From the NCBI GenBank assembly GCA_963663285.2, contig CAXXNI010000004.1:1284451-1348450 (forward strand): DNA of 64,000 nt, written 5' to 3'. The position numbers and the translations under genes are program-made. Within the stretch, counting starts at the first letter, position 1; each line of letters begins with the position of its first letter. Positions 6,756-15,907 of the stretch are shown here, in pieces. The stretch comes from CAXXOK01 sp963663285. GTDB lineage: Bacteria; Bacillota; Clostridia; Christensenellales; Aristaeellaceae. Under the pieces are notes generated by a model. It worked only from the letters and a program-made list of their open reading frames with translations, was not told the origin of the DNA and did no database searches.

Positions 6756-9275
6756 TTACGGTGCGAGCATATTACCGCCGGGGAAGATATCACTGTCGGT
6801 ACGCAGGTTTTTCTGATCCAGATACCACCCGACAAACTCACGCGCAGCCAGACTGGCTTCACCGCCGCTGTACCCGCTGGGGATGAATACAACCACGGCG
6901 ATTTCCGGGTCGTCATACGGAGCTAGCATAATAAACCATGCGTTGTTTTCCAGGTCGATGGTGGTAACTTCAGCCGTTCCGGTTTTTGCGCAGATGTCGT
7001 TTTTATAGTCCCAGGAGCGGAAGTACTTCTCCGCAGTACCGCTTTCGTCAACAACGCCCTTCATCCCTTTCAGCAGAAGGGAAAGGTATTCGTCCACATT
7101 TTCGCCTTCAAACTGGTTGAGCACCGAAGGGGTTCGCTGGCTGAGTATGTCGCCTTCCGGTGAGGTAATGCTATCGACGATCATCAGGTTATATACGGTG
7201 CCGCCGTTGGCTAGTGCCGCCGCATACCGGCTGATAGCGGCCGGCGTAACCGTGGTGATGGACTGCCCGATCGCCACCTGAATAGTCTGCGCGCCGCCCC
7301 ATTTTATATCGTTGAGGTAATTGTATAGATCGCCGATTACTGACTGTAAGTAAACCATTTGGCGCGTCATATTCAATTCTTCCATCAGAATGGGGCGCAT
7401 GCTCACAACCCAGTCGGTCTGCGCGGTGTTGACGGCCATATCCATCAGGCGCTTGATGCAGCGGTTGAGGTGTTCGTCATCATAGGTGATGTTGCGAATG
7501 GCGCCTTGGTTGCGCAGGTGCTTTTTAATGGAGTTGAACACGATGATCGGAACGGCTGTATCCTGCGAAGATTCGTCCATCGCTTTATCGGGGTCGTACA
7601 AACTGGTTTGACAACCGACGACGCTGCGCTGCTCGCCGGGCAGATCAATGCCGGTTTTGCTGGTCAAGCCGAACTCGGAGGCATATTGGTACAGGCGGGT
7701 TTCACCCAGCCGTGCGCCAAGTGTATAGAAAAAGTAGTTGCAGCTATGCGAAAGACCTTCGACAATCGTTTGGTTTTGATGCTTGTAGCGGTTGGATTCG
7801 CTGATCCAACATTTAGGCGCGGTTGAAAGGTCTGTGGTGTACAGCGTGAAGTATCCCGCGTCACTGATGATTTCGTCGGTCAGCAGTTCGCCTTCCATCA
7901 GGGCTCCAAGGCCCGAAACCATCTTAAAAATAGAGCCGGGTGTGCCGCGTGCCTGTATGTTATAGTTCATCAATACGTTACGGTCGTCGGTAAGAATATC
8001 GATGCTTTCCTCGCCGGCACCGACCAGCGCATTCAAGTCGTAGGTGGGGTAGTTAGCCATGGCGAGCACGCGGCCCTCCATATCAATGACCATCATGGCG
8101 GCACGGTCGGCCAGCGAAAGGGGATATTTTTCCCAGTTGCGGCTTTCGATATCGCTCTTGTTGCTTTCCAGCCAGGTGCTGTTCATCAGCTTGGTTTCCT
8201 GCGAGGCGCGCGTGGTGGCTACGTTTTCCGCCAAAGCGCGTTCGGCCTGCTGCTGGTAGCTGGCGTAAATGGTGAGTTTAACATTGTTGCCGTCCTGCGG
8301 CTCCACATAGCTAAGCTCCCGGGTGATTTTACCTACGCTGTCGCGCTCGACGATTTTATAGCCCTGCCGGGCATCGCTGTTTTGGGTCAGCCAGTCCTCC
8401 ATGGAGGCTTCAATGCCGTCCAAGCCGATATCGTCGCTGTATTTATAGCCTTTTTCGGATAACTCTTCCCACTTGCTTACGGAAGGAATAGCGCCGATAT
8501 AGCCGATAACCTGCGCCGCCAGCGTGCTGCGCGGATAAATGCGTTTGGTGCCTACGGCAATTTCCATACCCGGCAGGGTCATCGACCGGGTCTCGATTTC
8601 GATTACGGTTTCGTAGGGTACGTCCTCGGCAATTACGATGGGTTGGGAGTTATACAGGTTCATCTGCATTTCCGAATATACGGCCATGACCTGCAGCATT
8701 CTCTCTTCGGACATATCTTCCGGAATCTGATAACGGCTTTTTAACTTCTCAATTGCAATGGCAGCGGTGGGTACGCTGGAGGTGGTGTAATAGTTATTGT
8801 TGCGCCACTGCGTTTCGCGGGTCTGCAGCACGGCTTCGCTGACACCGGAGCCGAAATTGAACTGCCACTCGTTCGTATCTTCATTGCGCTCAATCACAAA
8901 GCTCACGCTGAGCTCGCCGCCGTTGGATTCGATAATATCAATGGCGTCGGAAATGGATTGAGTAAACGCCGCATATTTGGTTTTACTGTTTTGGGACGCG
9001 TCACGGTAAAAGGTGACGTTATAGATCATTTCATCTTTTGCCAGAATGACGGCATCGGCGTCGGTAATCATACCGCGGCTGCCGCGCAGTGTTATTTTAG
9101 TGGTACGGCGGTTCTCGGCACTGGCGGAATAATCTTCGCCGGATTGTAGTTGCAAGTTGATCAATCCGATTACCAGATAGATGAACATCGCCAAAACGAT
9201 AAAGAAAAATGTGAGATACCGGGCCGTGAGGTTATAAGTTCTCCGGTCGAGCCGGTTTTGGGAGAAACCGTGCAT
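6756..9275 (-). CDS. Class B penicillin-binding protein 2 (elongasome transpeptidase)
   Basis: 839 residues. An N-terminal membrane anchor (about 20-42) is followed by a large pedestal region with the RGSRGMITD motif, then the transpeptidase domain: catalytic SxxK as SIFK (448-451, context GTPGSIFKM), SxN as SCN (511-513) and KTGT (764-767). It cross-links new peptidoglycan beside RodA during side-wall growth. It is longer than the 600-700 residues usual for PBP2: about 90 extra residues sit between SxN and the GQSITTVTPA segment, and the pedestal is also enlarged. The ATG at 9275 has SD GGAAAGGAG 5 bases away; an upstream in-frame start at 9338 has none. Placement after mreBCD matches mrdA/pbpA. 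Confidence 0.93.
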   Translation of the reverse strand: MHGFSQNRLDRRTYNLTARYLTFFFIVLAMFIYLVIGLINLQLQSGEDYSASAENRRTTKITLRGSRGMITDADAVILAKDEMIYNVTFYRDASQNSKTKYAAFTQSISDAIDIIESNGGELSVSFVIERNEDTNEWQFNFGSGVSEAVLQTRETQWRNNNYYTTSSVPTAAIAIEKLKSRYQIPEDMSEERMLQVMAVYSEMQMNLYNSQPIVIAEDVPYETVIEIETRSMTLPGMEIAVGTKRIYPRSTLAAQVIGYIGAIPSVSKWEELSEKGYKYSDDIGLDGIEASMEDWLTQNSDARQGYKIVERDSVGKITRELSYVEPQDGNNVKLTIYASYQQQAERALAENVATTRASQETKLMNSTWLESNKSDIESRNWEKYPLSLADRAAMMVIDMEGRVLAMANYPTYDLNALVGAGEESIDILTDDRNVLMNYNIQARGTPGSIFKMVSGLGALMEGELLTDEIISDAGYFTLYTTDLSTAPKCWISESNRYKHQNQTIVEGLSHSCNYFFYTLGARLGETRLYQYASEFGLTSKTGIDLPGEQRSVVGCQTSLYDPDKAMDESSQDTAVPIIVFNSIKKHLRNQGAIRNITYDDEHLNRCIKRLMDMAVNTAQTDWVVSMRPILMEELNMTRQMVYLQSVIGDLYNYLNDIKWGGAQTIQVAIGQSITTVTPAAISRYAAALANGGTVYNLMIVDSITSPEGDILSQRTPSVLNQFEGENVDEYLSLLLKGMKGVVDESGTAEKYFRSWDYKNDICAKTGTAEVTTIDLENNAWFIMLAPYDDPEIAVVVFIPSGYSGGEASLAAREFVGWYLDQKNLRTDSDIFPGGNMLAP

Positions 9276-9365
9276 ACGTACTCCTTTCCGCGTCCGTGAG
9301 CCGTAGAAAAAAGCGGCGGGGAAACGGGCGCTTCGCAAGAAGAGAAGTCAAAGTGGATAGGCGCG

Positions 9366-9911
9366 TCAATGTGCTTTTTTCAGCTTATAAACGCCCAGCC
9401 ACCAACGGATGGGAAACTGCAGCACACCGGCCAGTATGGTGGTGTAAAGAATGGAAATGACAGTGCGCTCGTAATTGACGGACGTTAGCGTAATGCCGTT
9501 TAAGTAAATATAGAGCAGGTTAACCAGCTCGAAGATGGAGATGCTCAGCAGCGCGCACAGCAGCGTGCGCAGGTGTGCAGGCAGGTTGCCGCGCTGCTTG
9601 TTCATGGTTCGCGCTTCTTCCAGCTTGCGCTCGCTTTTATCCGCAAAGGCCAGCGCGCCGAGCATACTGCAAATCGGGTAGAGGATCAGGTTGATGTAAT
9701 CCAGCGCCGGGAGCATAATCTCCAGCAGGTAGCCGACGGTGAAAGCCATGATAAATGTGTATTTCCGCCCCATGGCAACCGTAATAACGGAAATGATCGC
9801 AAGGGCGATGTTAGGCGCCACATCAGCGATGCTGAGATACCCGGCCACAGAGGATTGCAGCAGGTAGCAAAGCAGTGTAAGAATTGCGAATTTTAGCCCC
9901 TTTTTCAGCAC
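9366..9911 (-). CDS. mreD: Rod shape-determining protein MreD
   Basis: 181 residues with five to six membrane segments; begins with a GTG that overlaps the mreC stop by one base (TAGTG). The family is poorly conserved in sequence, but the size, topology, the segment YLLEIMLPALDYINLILYPI and the position between mreC and PBP2 identify it. MreD is a membrane scaffold component of the elongasome. Confidence 0.88.
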   Translation of the reverse strand: MLKKGLKFAILTLLCYLLQSSVAGYLSIADVAPNIALAIISVITVAMGRKYTFIMAFTVGYLLEIMLPALDYINLILYPICSMLGALAFADKSERKLEEARTMNKQRGNLPAHLRTLLCALLSISIFELVNLLYIYLNGITLTSVNYERTVISILYTTILAGVLQFPIRWWLGVYKLKKAH

Positions 9912-11155
9912 TATTGATCATCCTCCACGGAAATATCAAGCGGGGGCGGCGTAGGCGAGGGGGTTGCGGTAGGCGCGAGGGTAAAGCCGTAGGAATTAGC
10001 CGTAGCCTGTCCGCTGGGCACCTGATACTCGTAATTATTTGTGGTTACGGAAGGTGTAGGCGACGGCGAAGCGTCCGGATCGGGGGTGATGGTTGTGAGC
10101 AGAATATCACCATTGATCGGGGTAGGCGTGGGGGTAGCTGTCGGCTCGGGCGTAGGCGCGAGCTGATAGAAATCGGAACCGATCTGGATGGTGGGAATGG
10201 GCTGCTCAGTATCCAGCGGCGTATAGGTAAGTGAATCACTGCTGCTGGCGCGGCCTTCCACAGCCTCCGCTTCCGGCTGATAGCGCAGCACGATAACGTA
10301 CTCGATATGCTCAAAATCGGCAGTCGGCTCCACAACGATGTAGCTCTTGTTGCTTTCCATGCCGCGCGTGCTTTCACGCACGGTGCCGATGGGGATGCCC
10401 TTGGGGAAGGACATTCCTACGCCGGAGGTGACTACCGTATCACCGGGGCGCGGGAGGTGATCATCCGGCAGATAATACATACGGCAAAGCGCTGTGCCGT
10501 CCACGCCCAGCGTGCCGCGCACAGTACCCTGATCACGTGTGGAGGAAATCAAAGCCGCGATGCTGGCCTCGCTGTCGATAATGGTACGCACGCTTGATTT
10601 GGTGTCGGTTACGTTATAGGTATAGCCGATCAGCGCGCCTTCCATGGTGACGGCCATATAATCTTCCACACCGTCGTTTGCGCCTTTGTTAATGGTGAAT
10701 ACGGAGAAATAGTTGCTGGAATCATGGTCAATCACAGTGGCAACCAGCGGATTCATGCTTTCGTTTACGGAGATTTCATCGTACAGATCCTCATATACAG
10801 AAAGCTTATACTCCAGTTCGTCCACCAGCATAGCCTGATAGACGAGCTGCTCGTTTTGATCCTTCAACTCGTTATAGGCCGTTTCCAAGTTGGCACGCAG
10901 TTTAATTTTATACAGGTAGTTGACGACGGTTTCCACAACGCTTGAAAAACCCGCTTGTATCGGAGTTAATGCGGTTGCGACTGCGTTTTCTGGCGTGTCG
11001 TAGACTTCGTTGCCCGTAATCAACCCCAACAAATGAAAAGCGCCAAGCCCCAAAAGCGCAATGACCGCAAGGGTAGCCACGATGCGGCGCAAAATGGATT
11101 TGGTTCGGCTGTTTTTTCGCTTTCTGCGTTCTGTGATGGGTTCCTGTGGATTCAT
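9911..11155 (-). CDS. mreC: Rod shape-determining protein MreC with a Pro/Thr-rich tail
   Basis: 414 residues. A basic cytoplasmic N-terminus, one membrane segment (about 23-45), a coiled coil (about 85-125) and two beta domains with PRPGDTVVTSGVGMSFPKGIPIGTV (around 235-259) define MreC, which forms extracellular filaments and activates PBP2. The usual MreC ends near residue 295. Here about 120 further residues follow, rich in Pro, Thr and Ser, with repeated TPTP/SPTP units (residues 334-346, 362-368, 395-405) and an acidic end. Such a tail could be a wall-spanning spacer; this is inference. SD GGAGG lies 8 bases from the ATG. Confidence 0.93.
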   Translation of the reverse strand: MNPQEPITERRKRKNSRTKSILRRIVATLAVIALLGLGAFHLLGLITGNEVYDTPENAVATALTPIQAGFSSVVETVVNYLYKIKLRANLETAYNELKDQNEQLVYQAMLVDELEYKLSVYEDLYDEISVNESMNPLVATVIDHDSSNYFSVFTINKGANDGVEDYMAVTMEGALIGYTYNVTDTKSSVRTIIDSEASIAALISSTRDQGTVRGTLGVDGTALCRMYYLPDDHLPRPGDTVVTSGVGMSFPKGIPIGTVRESTRGMESNKSYIVVEPTADFEHIEYVIVLRYQPEAEAVEGRASSSDSLTYTPLDTEQPIPTIQIGSDFYQLAPTPEPTATPTPTPINGDILLTTITPDPDASPSPTPSVTTNNYEYQVPSGQATANSYGFTLAPTATPSPTPPPLDISVEDDQ

Positions 11156-11211
11156 TGACGATCCTCCGGTTTAAAAGGTGGTACGATCTTAACGCTGCAA
11201 CAGCAAAAAAA

Positions 11212-12240
11212 TCAAATCTGTTTTAAGAAACTGGTTCTGCCCAGATGCTGGAGCAGCTCAAAATTCTCAATAATATTGCCTAGTCCCAACGCTGCGCAAT
11301 CCATGGGCTCTTTGGCCAGCAGTACGGGAATGCCCAGCTCACTGGCGATCATCTGGTCCATGCCGTACAGCAGCGCGCCGCCGCCGGTGATGTAGATGCC
11401 GTTGTGCATAATATCGGCGGCAAGCTCGGGAGGTGTGCGCTCCAAAACCCATTTGATCGCACTGAGAATGGCAGAGCAAGGTTCGTGTATGGCTTGGTAG
11501 ATCTGCGTGGAGGTAATTTCGGTGGTTTGCGGCAGATTGGTAACCATATCGCGGCCGCGGATACGCGCGCGCCGTTCTTCACGAATCGGCAGTGCCGCGC
11601 CCAAGTCCAGCTTTACCTCCTCGGCGGTGCGGTCGCCGATTAATATGTTGAATTCCCGCTTAATAAAGTTGATGATTGCTTCATCCATCTTCACGCCGCC
11701 CACGCGGATCGAATGGCTGATGACAACGCCGCCCAGAGAAATGACCGCCGCGTCTGTCGTGCCGCCGCCGATATCTACAATCATACAGCCGCTGGGTTCA
11801 AACACCGGCAGCCCGCTGCCCAGCGCCGCGGCGAAGGGTTTTTCGATCAGATACACCTTGCGGCTGCCTGCGTAGCGCGCGGCTTCCATAACGGCGCGCT
11901 GCTCAATGCCGGAGATAGAACAGGGATAGGTGAGAAACAGCCTTGGCTTGAGCAGATAGCTGGAACCAATCGCCTTGCGTACGAAGTATTGCAGCAAGAT
12001 CTGAGTCATATCAAAATCTGTAATAACGCCTTCGCGCATCGGGCGAACCGCCATAACGCCTTCGGTAGTACGGCCGAGCATGATTTTCGCATCGTCACCC
12101 ACGGCACGCACCTTGCGTTCGTTGGAGCTTTCCACAACCACGATGGTCGGTTCGTTGACGACGATGTTTTTTCCTTTTACATATACGAGCGTATTGCTGG
12201 TGCCCAGGTCTATGCCCAGATCATGCGCTACGAAAGCCAT
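11212..12240 (-). CDS. mreB: Rod shape-determining actin homologue MreB
   Basis: 342 residues, the normal length. Actin-fold phosphate motifs are present: LGIDLGTSNTLVYVKG near the N-terminus, MIVDIGGGTTDAAVISLGG and ITGGGALLYGMD. MreB forms membrane-associated filaments that direct RodA and PBP2. The start is odd: the ATG is preceded immediately by GTAAGGA, which puts the only SD-like sequence directly against the start codon, and an in-frame TAA stops any longer reading. Translation may rely on an upstream GGATG or on coupling to maf, 58 bases before. Confidence 0.97.
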   Translation of the reverse strand: MAFVAHDLGIDLGTSNTLVYVKGKNIVVNEPTIVVVESSNERKVRAVGDDAKIMLGRTTEGVMAVRPMREGVITDFDMTQILLQYFVRKAIGSSYLLKPRLFLTYPCSISGIEQRAVMEAARYAGSRKVYLIEKPFAAALGSGLPVFEPSGCMIVDIGGGTTDAAVISLGGVVISHSIRVGGVKMDEAIINFIKREFNILIGDRTAEEVKLDLGAALPIREERRARIRGRDMVTNLPQTTEITSTQIYQAIHEPCSAILSAIKWVLERTPPELAADIMHNGIYITGGGALLYGMDQMIASELGIPVLLAKEPMDCAALGLGNIIENFELLQHLGRTSFLKQI

Positions 12241-12298
12241 TCCTTACACATCCGTTCTGCTGTACATAAAAGTATCCATTCTTACGCGGGGATAAAGG

Positions 12299-12898
12299 TT
12301 AAAGAGGCTCATCCCCGCCGAGGGGGAAGCCTGCGCTCATGAGTAAAGCGGACACAACGGTGAGCGGGAGGCCGATTACGTTGGAAGGGCTGCCATCGAT
12401 ACGGTCTACGAAAATACCGCCGATACCCTGCACTGCGTAAGCGCCCGCTTTATCCATTGGTTCGCCGCTGTTTACATAATAATCAATATCCTGCGGGGAG
12501 AGCCTGCGGAAACGAACCCGCGTGGTTTCAACCCGTTCATACAGCACTCCGTTAGGCATGTGCATGCATACGCCGGTATGTACCGAGTGCCACCGTCCGG
12601 AGAGCATATTCAGCATCCGGCAGGCATCCTGCCTGTCCGCAGGTTTACCCAGAACCAGATCGTCCGTGCAGACCAGCGTATCCGCAGATAATACAGGCAA
12701 TTCCGGATGACGGTTAAAAACCTCCTGCCCTTTTTGGCGTGCGAGGGTTGCAACCCGTTCCAACCCGGAACCCACGGCATTTTCTTCTGCTTCAGCGGGG
12801 ATGACGGCAAAGGGAAGCCCAAAATAAGCCAATAGCTCGCGTCTTCTTGGCGAGCCGGAAGCTAGTATCAACCGTGCTTTTGATAGTGACGTTTCCAT
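12299..12898 (-). CDS. maf: Maf family nucleotide pyrophosphatase
   Basis: 199 residues from the chosen ATG, which has SD AAGGAGA 9 bases upstream; the in-frame start at 12961 lies upstream of the promoter -10. Visible: LILASGSPRRRELL (residues 8-21, nucleotide binding), a conserved VLSADTLV with the catalytic Asp and KPADRQDA. Maf proteins hydrolyse non-canonical or modified nucleoside triphosphates such as dTTP/UTP derivatives, and in Bacillus Maf is linked to septum control. It heads the mreBCD cluster, a common Bacillota arrangement, though the usual radC is missing here. Confidence 0.93.
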   Translation of the reverse strand: METSLSKARLILASGSPRRRELLAYFGLPFAVIPAEAEENAVGSGLERVATLARQKGQEVFNRHPELPVLSADTLVCTDDLVLGKPADRQDACRMLNMLSGRWHSVHTGVCMHMPNGVLYERVETTRVRFRRLSPQDIDYYVNSGEPMDKAGAYAVQGIGGIFVDRIDGSPSNVIGLPLTVVSALLMSAGFPLGGDEPL

Positions 12899-12941
12899 CC
12901 GGGGGCATCTCTCCTTTCCGTTAACAGCTCCATGACAGTCT

Positions 12942-12950
12942 ATTATAGCA
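12942..12950 (-). promoter_or_regulatory. Extended -10 promoter of the maf-mreBCD cluster
   Basis: On the minus strand TGC followed by TATAAT (12947-12942), an extended -10 element; no good -35 is present at 17-18 bases. Transcription would start near 12935, 37 bases before the maf ATG. Confidence 0.6.
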
Positions 12951-13044
12951 TACGGGGTCAACCGGAGTACAGTATTCCCTGCATTTTGTTACGGTTGGGC
13001 AGTTGCGGTATTTTCCCGGATTTTCGCCGGAGGAAAGGCTTTGC

Positions 13045-13073
13045 TTGACTTCCCGGCGCAAACGAAGGATAAT
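13045..13073 (+). promoter_or_regulatory. Promoter of the DUF512-der operon
   Basis: -35 TTGACT (13045-13050), 17-base spacer, -10 GATAAT (13068-13073). A 9-bp perfect stem at 13077-13100 would form the very 5' end of the message. Confidence 0.75.
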
Positions 13074-13076
13074 AGT

Positions 13077-13100
13077 ACCGCCGTATACCGATACGGCGGT
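13077..13100 (+). other. Hairpin at the 5' end of the DUF512 transcript
   Basis: Stem ACCGCCGTA / TACGGCGGT (9 bp) with a 6-base loop, starting at about the predicted transcription start. It ends shortly before the SD GGAGGG, so it may protect the 5' end or influence translation. Confidence 0.6.
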
Positions 13101-13117
13101 ACGGAGGGAAACAGGGA

Positions 13118-14446
13118 ATGAAACATGTGATTACGGAGGTGGAGCACGGGTCGGTTGCATACCGCCACGGCCTGCGCGAAGGCGACGCGATCCTGACCAT
13201 CAACGGGGAAGCGATGATCGATGAAATTGATTATCAGGCGTTGATCGCGCAAACCCGTTTAACCATAGTAGTGGAAGACCAAAGCGGGCAAACGCGCACC
13301 GTCACCGTTGATAAGCAGGATTGGGAGCCGCTGGGCCTGCATTTTGGGCAGAGCATGACGCTTTCGCCCCGCGCCTGCCGCAACAAGTGCGTATTCTGTT
13401 TTATTGATCAGCTGCCGCCGAATATGCGCGATCCTCTGTATATAAAGGATGATGATTGGCGCTTCTCGTTGATGATGGGCAACTTTGTCACGCTGACCAA
13501 TGTGAACGACGACGAGTTTGAACGGATCATCCGCAGGAACGCGTCGCCACTGTATATCAGCGTACATACGACGGACCCGCAACTGCGCTGCCGGATGATG
13601 AACAACCGTTTCGCGGGCGATGTGCTTGAACGTTTGAAACGGCTGAAGGACGAAGGCATCCGCTACCATTGCCAAATTGTCTGCGTGCCCGGTTGGAACG
13701 ATGGGGAGAAGCTGATGCAAACCCTGATCGATCTGCGTAACTTAATACCGGCGACCCAGTCGGTTGCGATTGTGCCGGTTGGACTTACGAAATTCCGGGA
13801 AGGGCTGGAACCGCTTACGTTGTTTACGCGGGAGAGTGCCAAAGCGCTGCTTACACAGCTCGCACCTTTCCAGGCGGAATGCCGCGAGCGCTTTGGTACG
13901 ACATTTGCATTCCCCAGCGACGAGTTTTATGCACTCAGTGGGGAGCCTGTGCCCCCGGCGGAATGGTACGAAGGATTTGCGCAGATTGAAAACGGCGTTG
14001 GCATGCTGGCGAAGATGGCGCAGGAAATGGCGGACGCACAGGAGGACGAACGATTCTATGGCGAAAAGCCCGCGCCTGCGCGTACCTATGTGTTGATCAC
14101 CGGGGTAAGTGCCGCACCGTTCCTGACTGGTTTGACAAACCGCTACGCGCCGCCTAACGTTACCGTGAGAATCGCAAAGCTGACCAACCACTTCTTCGGC
14201 GAGACCGTAACGGTTACCGGCTTGCTGACGGGCGAAGATACGCTGAGCCAGCTAACGCCGGAACTGCTGAACGGGGCGGATGCCGTGCTCATTAGCCACA
14301 ATATGCTGCGACATGAGCGCGACCGCTTTTTGGATGATATGACCTTGGACGAGTTTACCGCCCGCCTGCCGGTGCCCGTGCGCATCGTGGAGGATGGATA
14401 TGACCTGTACCTGGCACTGCGCGGCCGCGCCGCCGGGGATGAATGA
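13118..14446 (+). CDS. DUF512 protein with N-terminal PDZ-like domain and Cys-cluster
   Basis: 442 residues. An N-terminal PDZ-like region (VAYRHGLREGDAILTINGEA) precedes a three-cysteine motif CRNKCVFCF (around residue 87), the CxxxCxxC arrangement of radical SAM iron-sulphur enzymes, followed by MGNFVTLTN and a DUF512 C-terminal domain. In many Clostridia this gene lies just before der, as here, with a 19-base gap. Its reaction is not known to me. SD GGAGGG 9 bases from the ATG. Confidence 0.88.
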   Translation: MKHVITEVEHGSVAYRHGLREGDAILTINGEAMIDEIDYQALIAQTRLTIVVEDQSGQTRTVTVDKQDWEPLGLHFGQSMTLSPRACRNKCVFCFIDQLPPNMRDPLYIKDDDWRFSLMMGNFVTLTNVNDDEFERIIRRNASPLYISVHTTDPQLRCRMMNNRFAGDVLERLKRLKDEGIRYHCQIVCVPGWNDGEKLMQTLIDLRNLIPATQSVAIVPVGLTKFREGLEPLTLFTRESAKALLTQLAPFQAECRERFGTTFAFPSDEFYALSGEPVPPAEWYEGFAQIENGVGMLAKMAQEMADAQEDERFYGEKPAPARTYVLITGVSAAPFLTGLTNRYAPPNVTVRIAKLTNHFFGETVTVTGLLTGEDTLSQLTPELLNGADAVLISHNMLRHERDRFLDDMTLDEFTARLPVPVRIVEDGYDLYLALRGRAAGDE

Positions 14447-14465
14447 CCATAAAGGAGAATCAAAC

Positions 14466-15806
14466 ATGGCCAAACCGCTGGTAGCCATCGTAGGCCGCCC
14501 CAATGTGGGCAAATCAACTTTCTTCAATAAAATCGCCGGGCGGCGCATCTCCATCGTGGAGGATACGCCTGGCGTTACGCGCGACCGCGTATATGCCGAT
14601 GTGGAGTGGATGGGCCGCGCCTTTACGCTGATCGATACCGGCGGTATTGATATGCGCAGCGACGACGTGCTCCTTTCCCAAATGAGGCATCAGGCGCAGA
14701 TTGCCATGGATACTGCCGATGTAATCTGCTTTTTTTGCGACGGACGCACTGGGCTGACCAATGAAGATATGGAAGTGGCGGATTATCTGCGCAGAACGCA
14801 TAAACCGCTTTTGCTGGTCATTAATAAAATAGACCACCGGGAACTGGAGCAAAACCTGTACGAATATTACACGCTGGGTCTGGGAGACCCGATTGCGGTT
14901 TCCAGCGCAAACATGCTGGGGCTGGGCGATTTGCTGGAAGCTATTGTGAAACTGCTGCCGCCGCCTACGCCCGACGAGCAGGAAGAGGACGACCACACCA
15001 TCCAAATGGCGGTGGTCGGCCGGCCGAATGTGGGGAAAAGCTCGCTGTGCAACCAGTTGCTCGCCCAGGAACGCACCATGGTTAGCGATATACCCGGCAC
15101 AACACGCGACGCGATCGATACGCTTTATATTACGCAGGATGGAACGCGTTACAACATCATCGATACCGCCGGGATGCGCAAGAAAAGGGCGGTTGAGGAT
15201 GAAAGCCTCGAAAAATACAGCGTGCTGCGCTCTATCGCTGCCATTGACCGCTGTGACGTCGCTTTGCTGCTGGTGGACGCACAGGAAGGCGTAACCGAGC
15301 AGGATACGAAAATCGCCGGGCTCATACTGGACGCGGGTAAGTCCGTAGTCGTAGTGGTCAACAAATGGGACGCGATTGAAAAAAATACCAACACCATGGA
15401 AGAGATGCGCAAGCAAATTCTGAGCGATTTAAAATTCATGAGCTACGCGCCTGTGCTGTTCCTGTCGGCCTTGACCGGACAACGCGTAAATCAGGTGTTT
15501 GGCGCGGTGAAAACCGTGTTTGAAAATTACCGCCGCCGCATTCCGACCGGGGTTTTGAACGAAGCACTGGCGGATGCACAGCTGAGCTTGCAGCCGCCCA
15601 TGCAGGGGGGACGCAGATTGAAGATTTATTATGCGACCCAGCAGGCCGTATGCCCCCCGACATTCGTGTTTTTTGTCAACAATCAGGAATTGATGCACTT
15701 TGCCTATGAACGGTATTTGGAAAACCACTTCCGTAAGAGCTTCCAGTTTGAGGGAACGCCACTGCGCTTCATCCTGCGGGAGAAGAAGAAGGACGATAAA
15801 CGGTAA
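14466..15806 (+). CDS. der: Ribosome biogenesis GTPase Der
   Basis: 446 residues with the tandem GTPase domains unique to Der (EngA): first P-loop GRPNVGKST near residue 9 with DTGGID, second GRPNVGKSS near 183 with DTAGMRKK and NKWD, followed by the KH-like C-terminal domain. Der acts in maturation of the 50S subunit. The ATG at 14466 has SD AAAGGAG; the upstream in-frame ATG at 14394 is inside the preceding gene. A strong terminator follows at 15843. Confidence 0.97.
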   Translation: MAKPLVAIVGRPNVGKSTFFNKIAGRRISIVEDTPGVTRDRVYADVEWMGRAFTLIDTGGIDMRSDDVLLSQMRHQAQIAMDTADVICFFCDGRTGLTNEDMEVADYLRRTHKPLLLVINKIDHRELEQNLYEYYTLGLGDPIAVSSANMLGLGDLLEAIVKLLPPPTPDEQEEDDHTIQMAVVGRPNVGKSSLCNQLLAQERTMVSDIPGTTRDAIDTLYITQDGTRYNIIDTAGMRKKRAVEDESLEKYSVLRSIAAIDRCDVALLLVDAQEGVTEQDTKIAGLILDAGKSVVVVVNKWDAIEKNTNTMEEMRKQILSDLKFMSYAPVLFLSALTGQRVNQVFGAVKTVFENYRRRIPTGVLNEALADAQLSLQPPMQGGRRLKIYYATQQAVCPPTFVFFVNNQELMHFAYERYLENHFRKSFQFEGTPLRFILREKKKDDKR

Positions 15807-15842
15807 TACAAACTGCTTGTCAAGGAATAGCAAGGCAATCAA

Positions 15843-15872
15843 AAATCCCCTGTGCCAAAACACAGGGGATTT
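15843..15872. terminator. Bidirectional terminator between der and the SH3 gene
   Basis: 12-bp perfect stem AAATCCCCTGTG / CACAGGGGATTT with a 6-base loop. The minus-strand side has a five-T tail after the stem; the plus side has three, so it can serve both convergent genes. Confidence 0.85.
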
Positions 15873-15907
15873 GCGTACAGTCTGTTTGTGGAGTGGCCAC
15901 GAAGCTG

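Noticed and set aside
12601..12625. Short repeated GGCATCCTGCC-like bases within maf as an operator
   Set aside because: Inside coding sequence of a conserved protein segment and without any second copy near a promoter.
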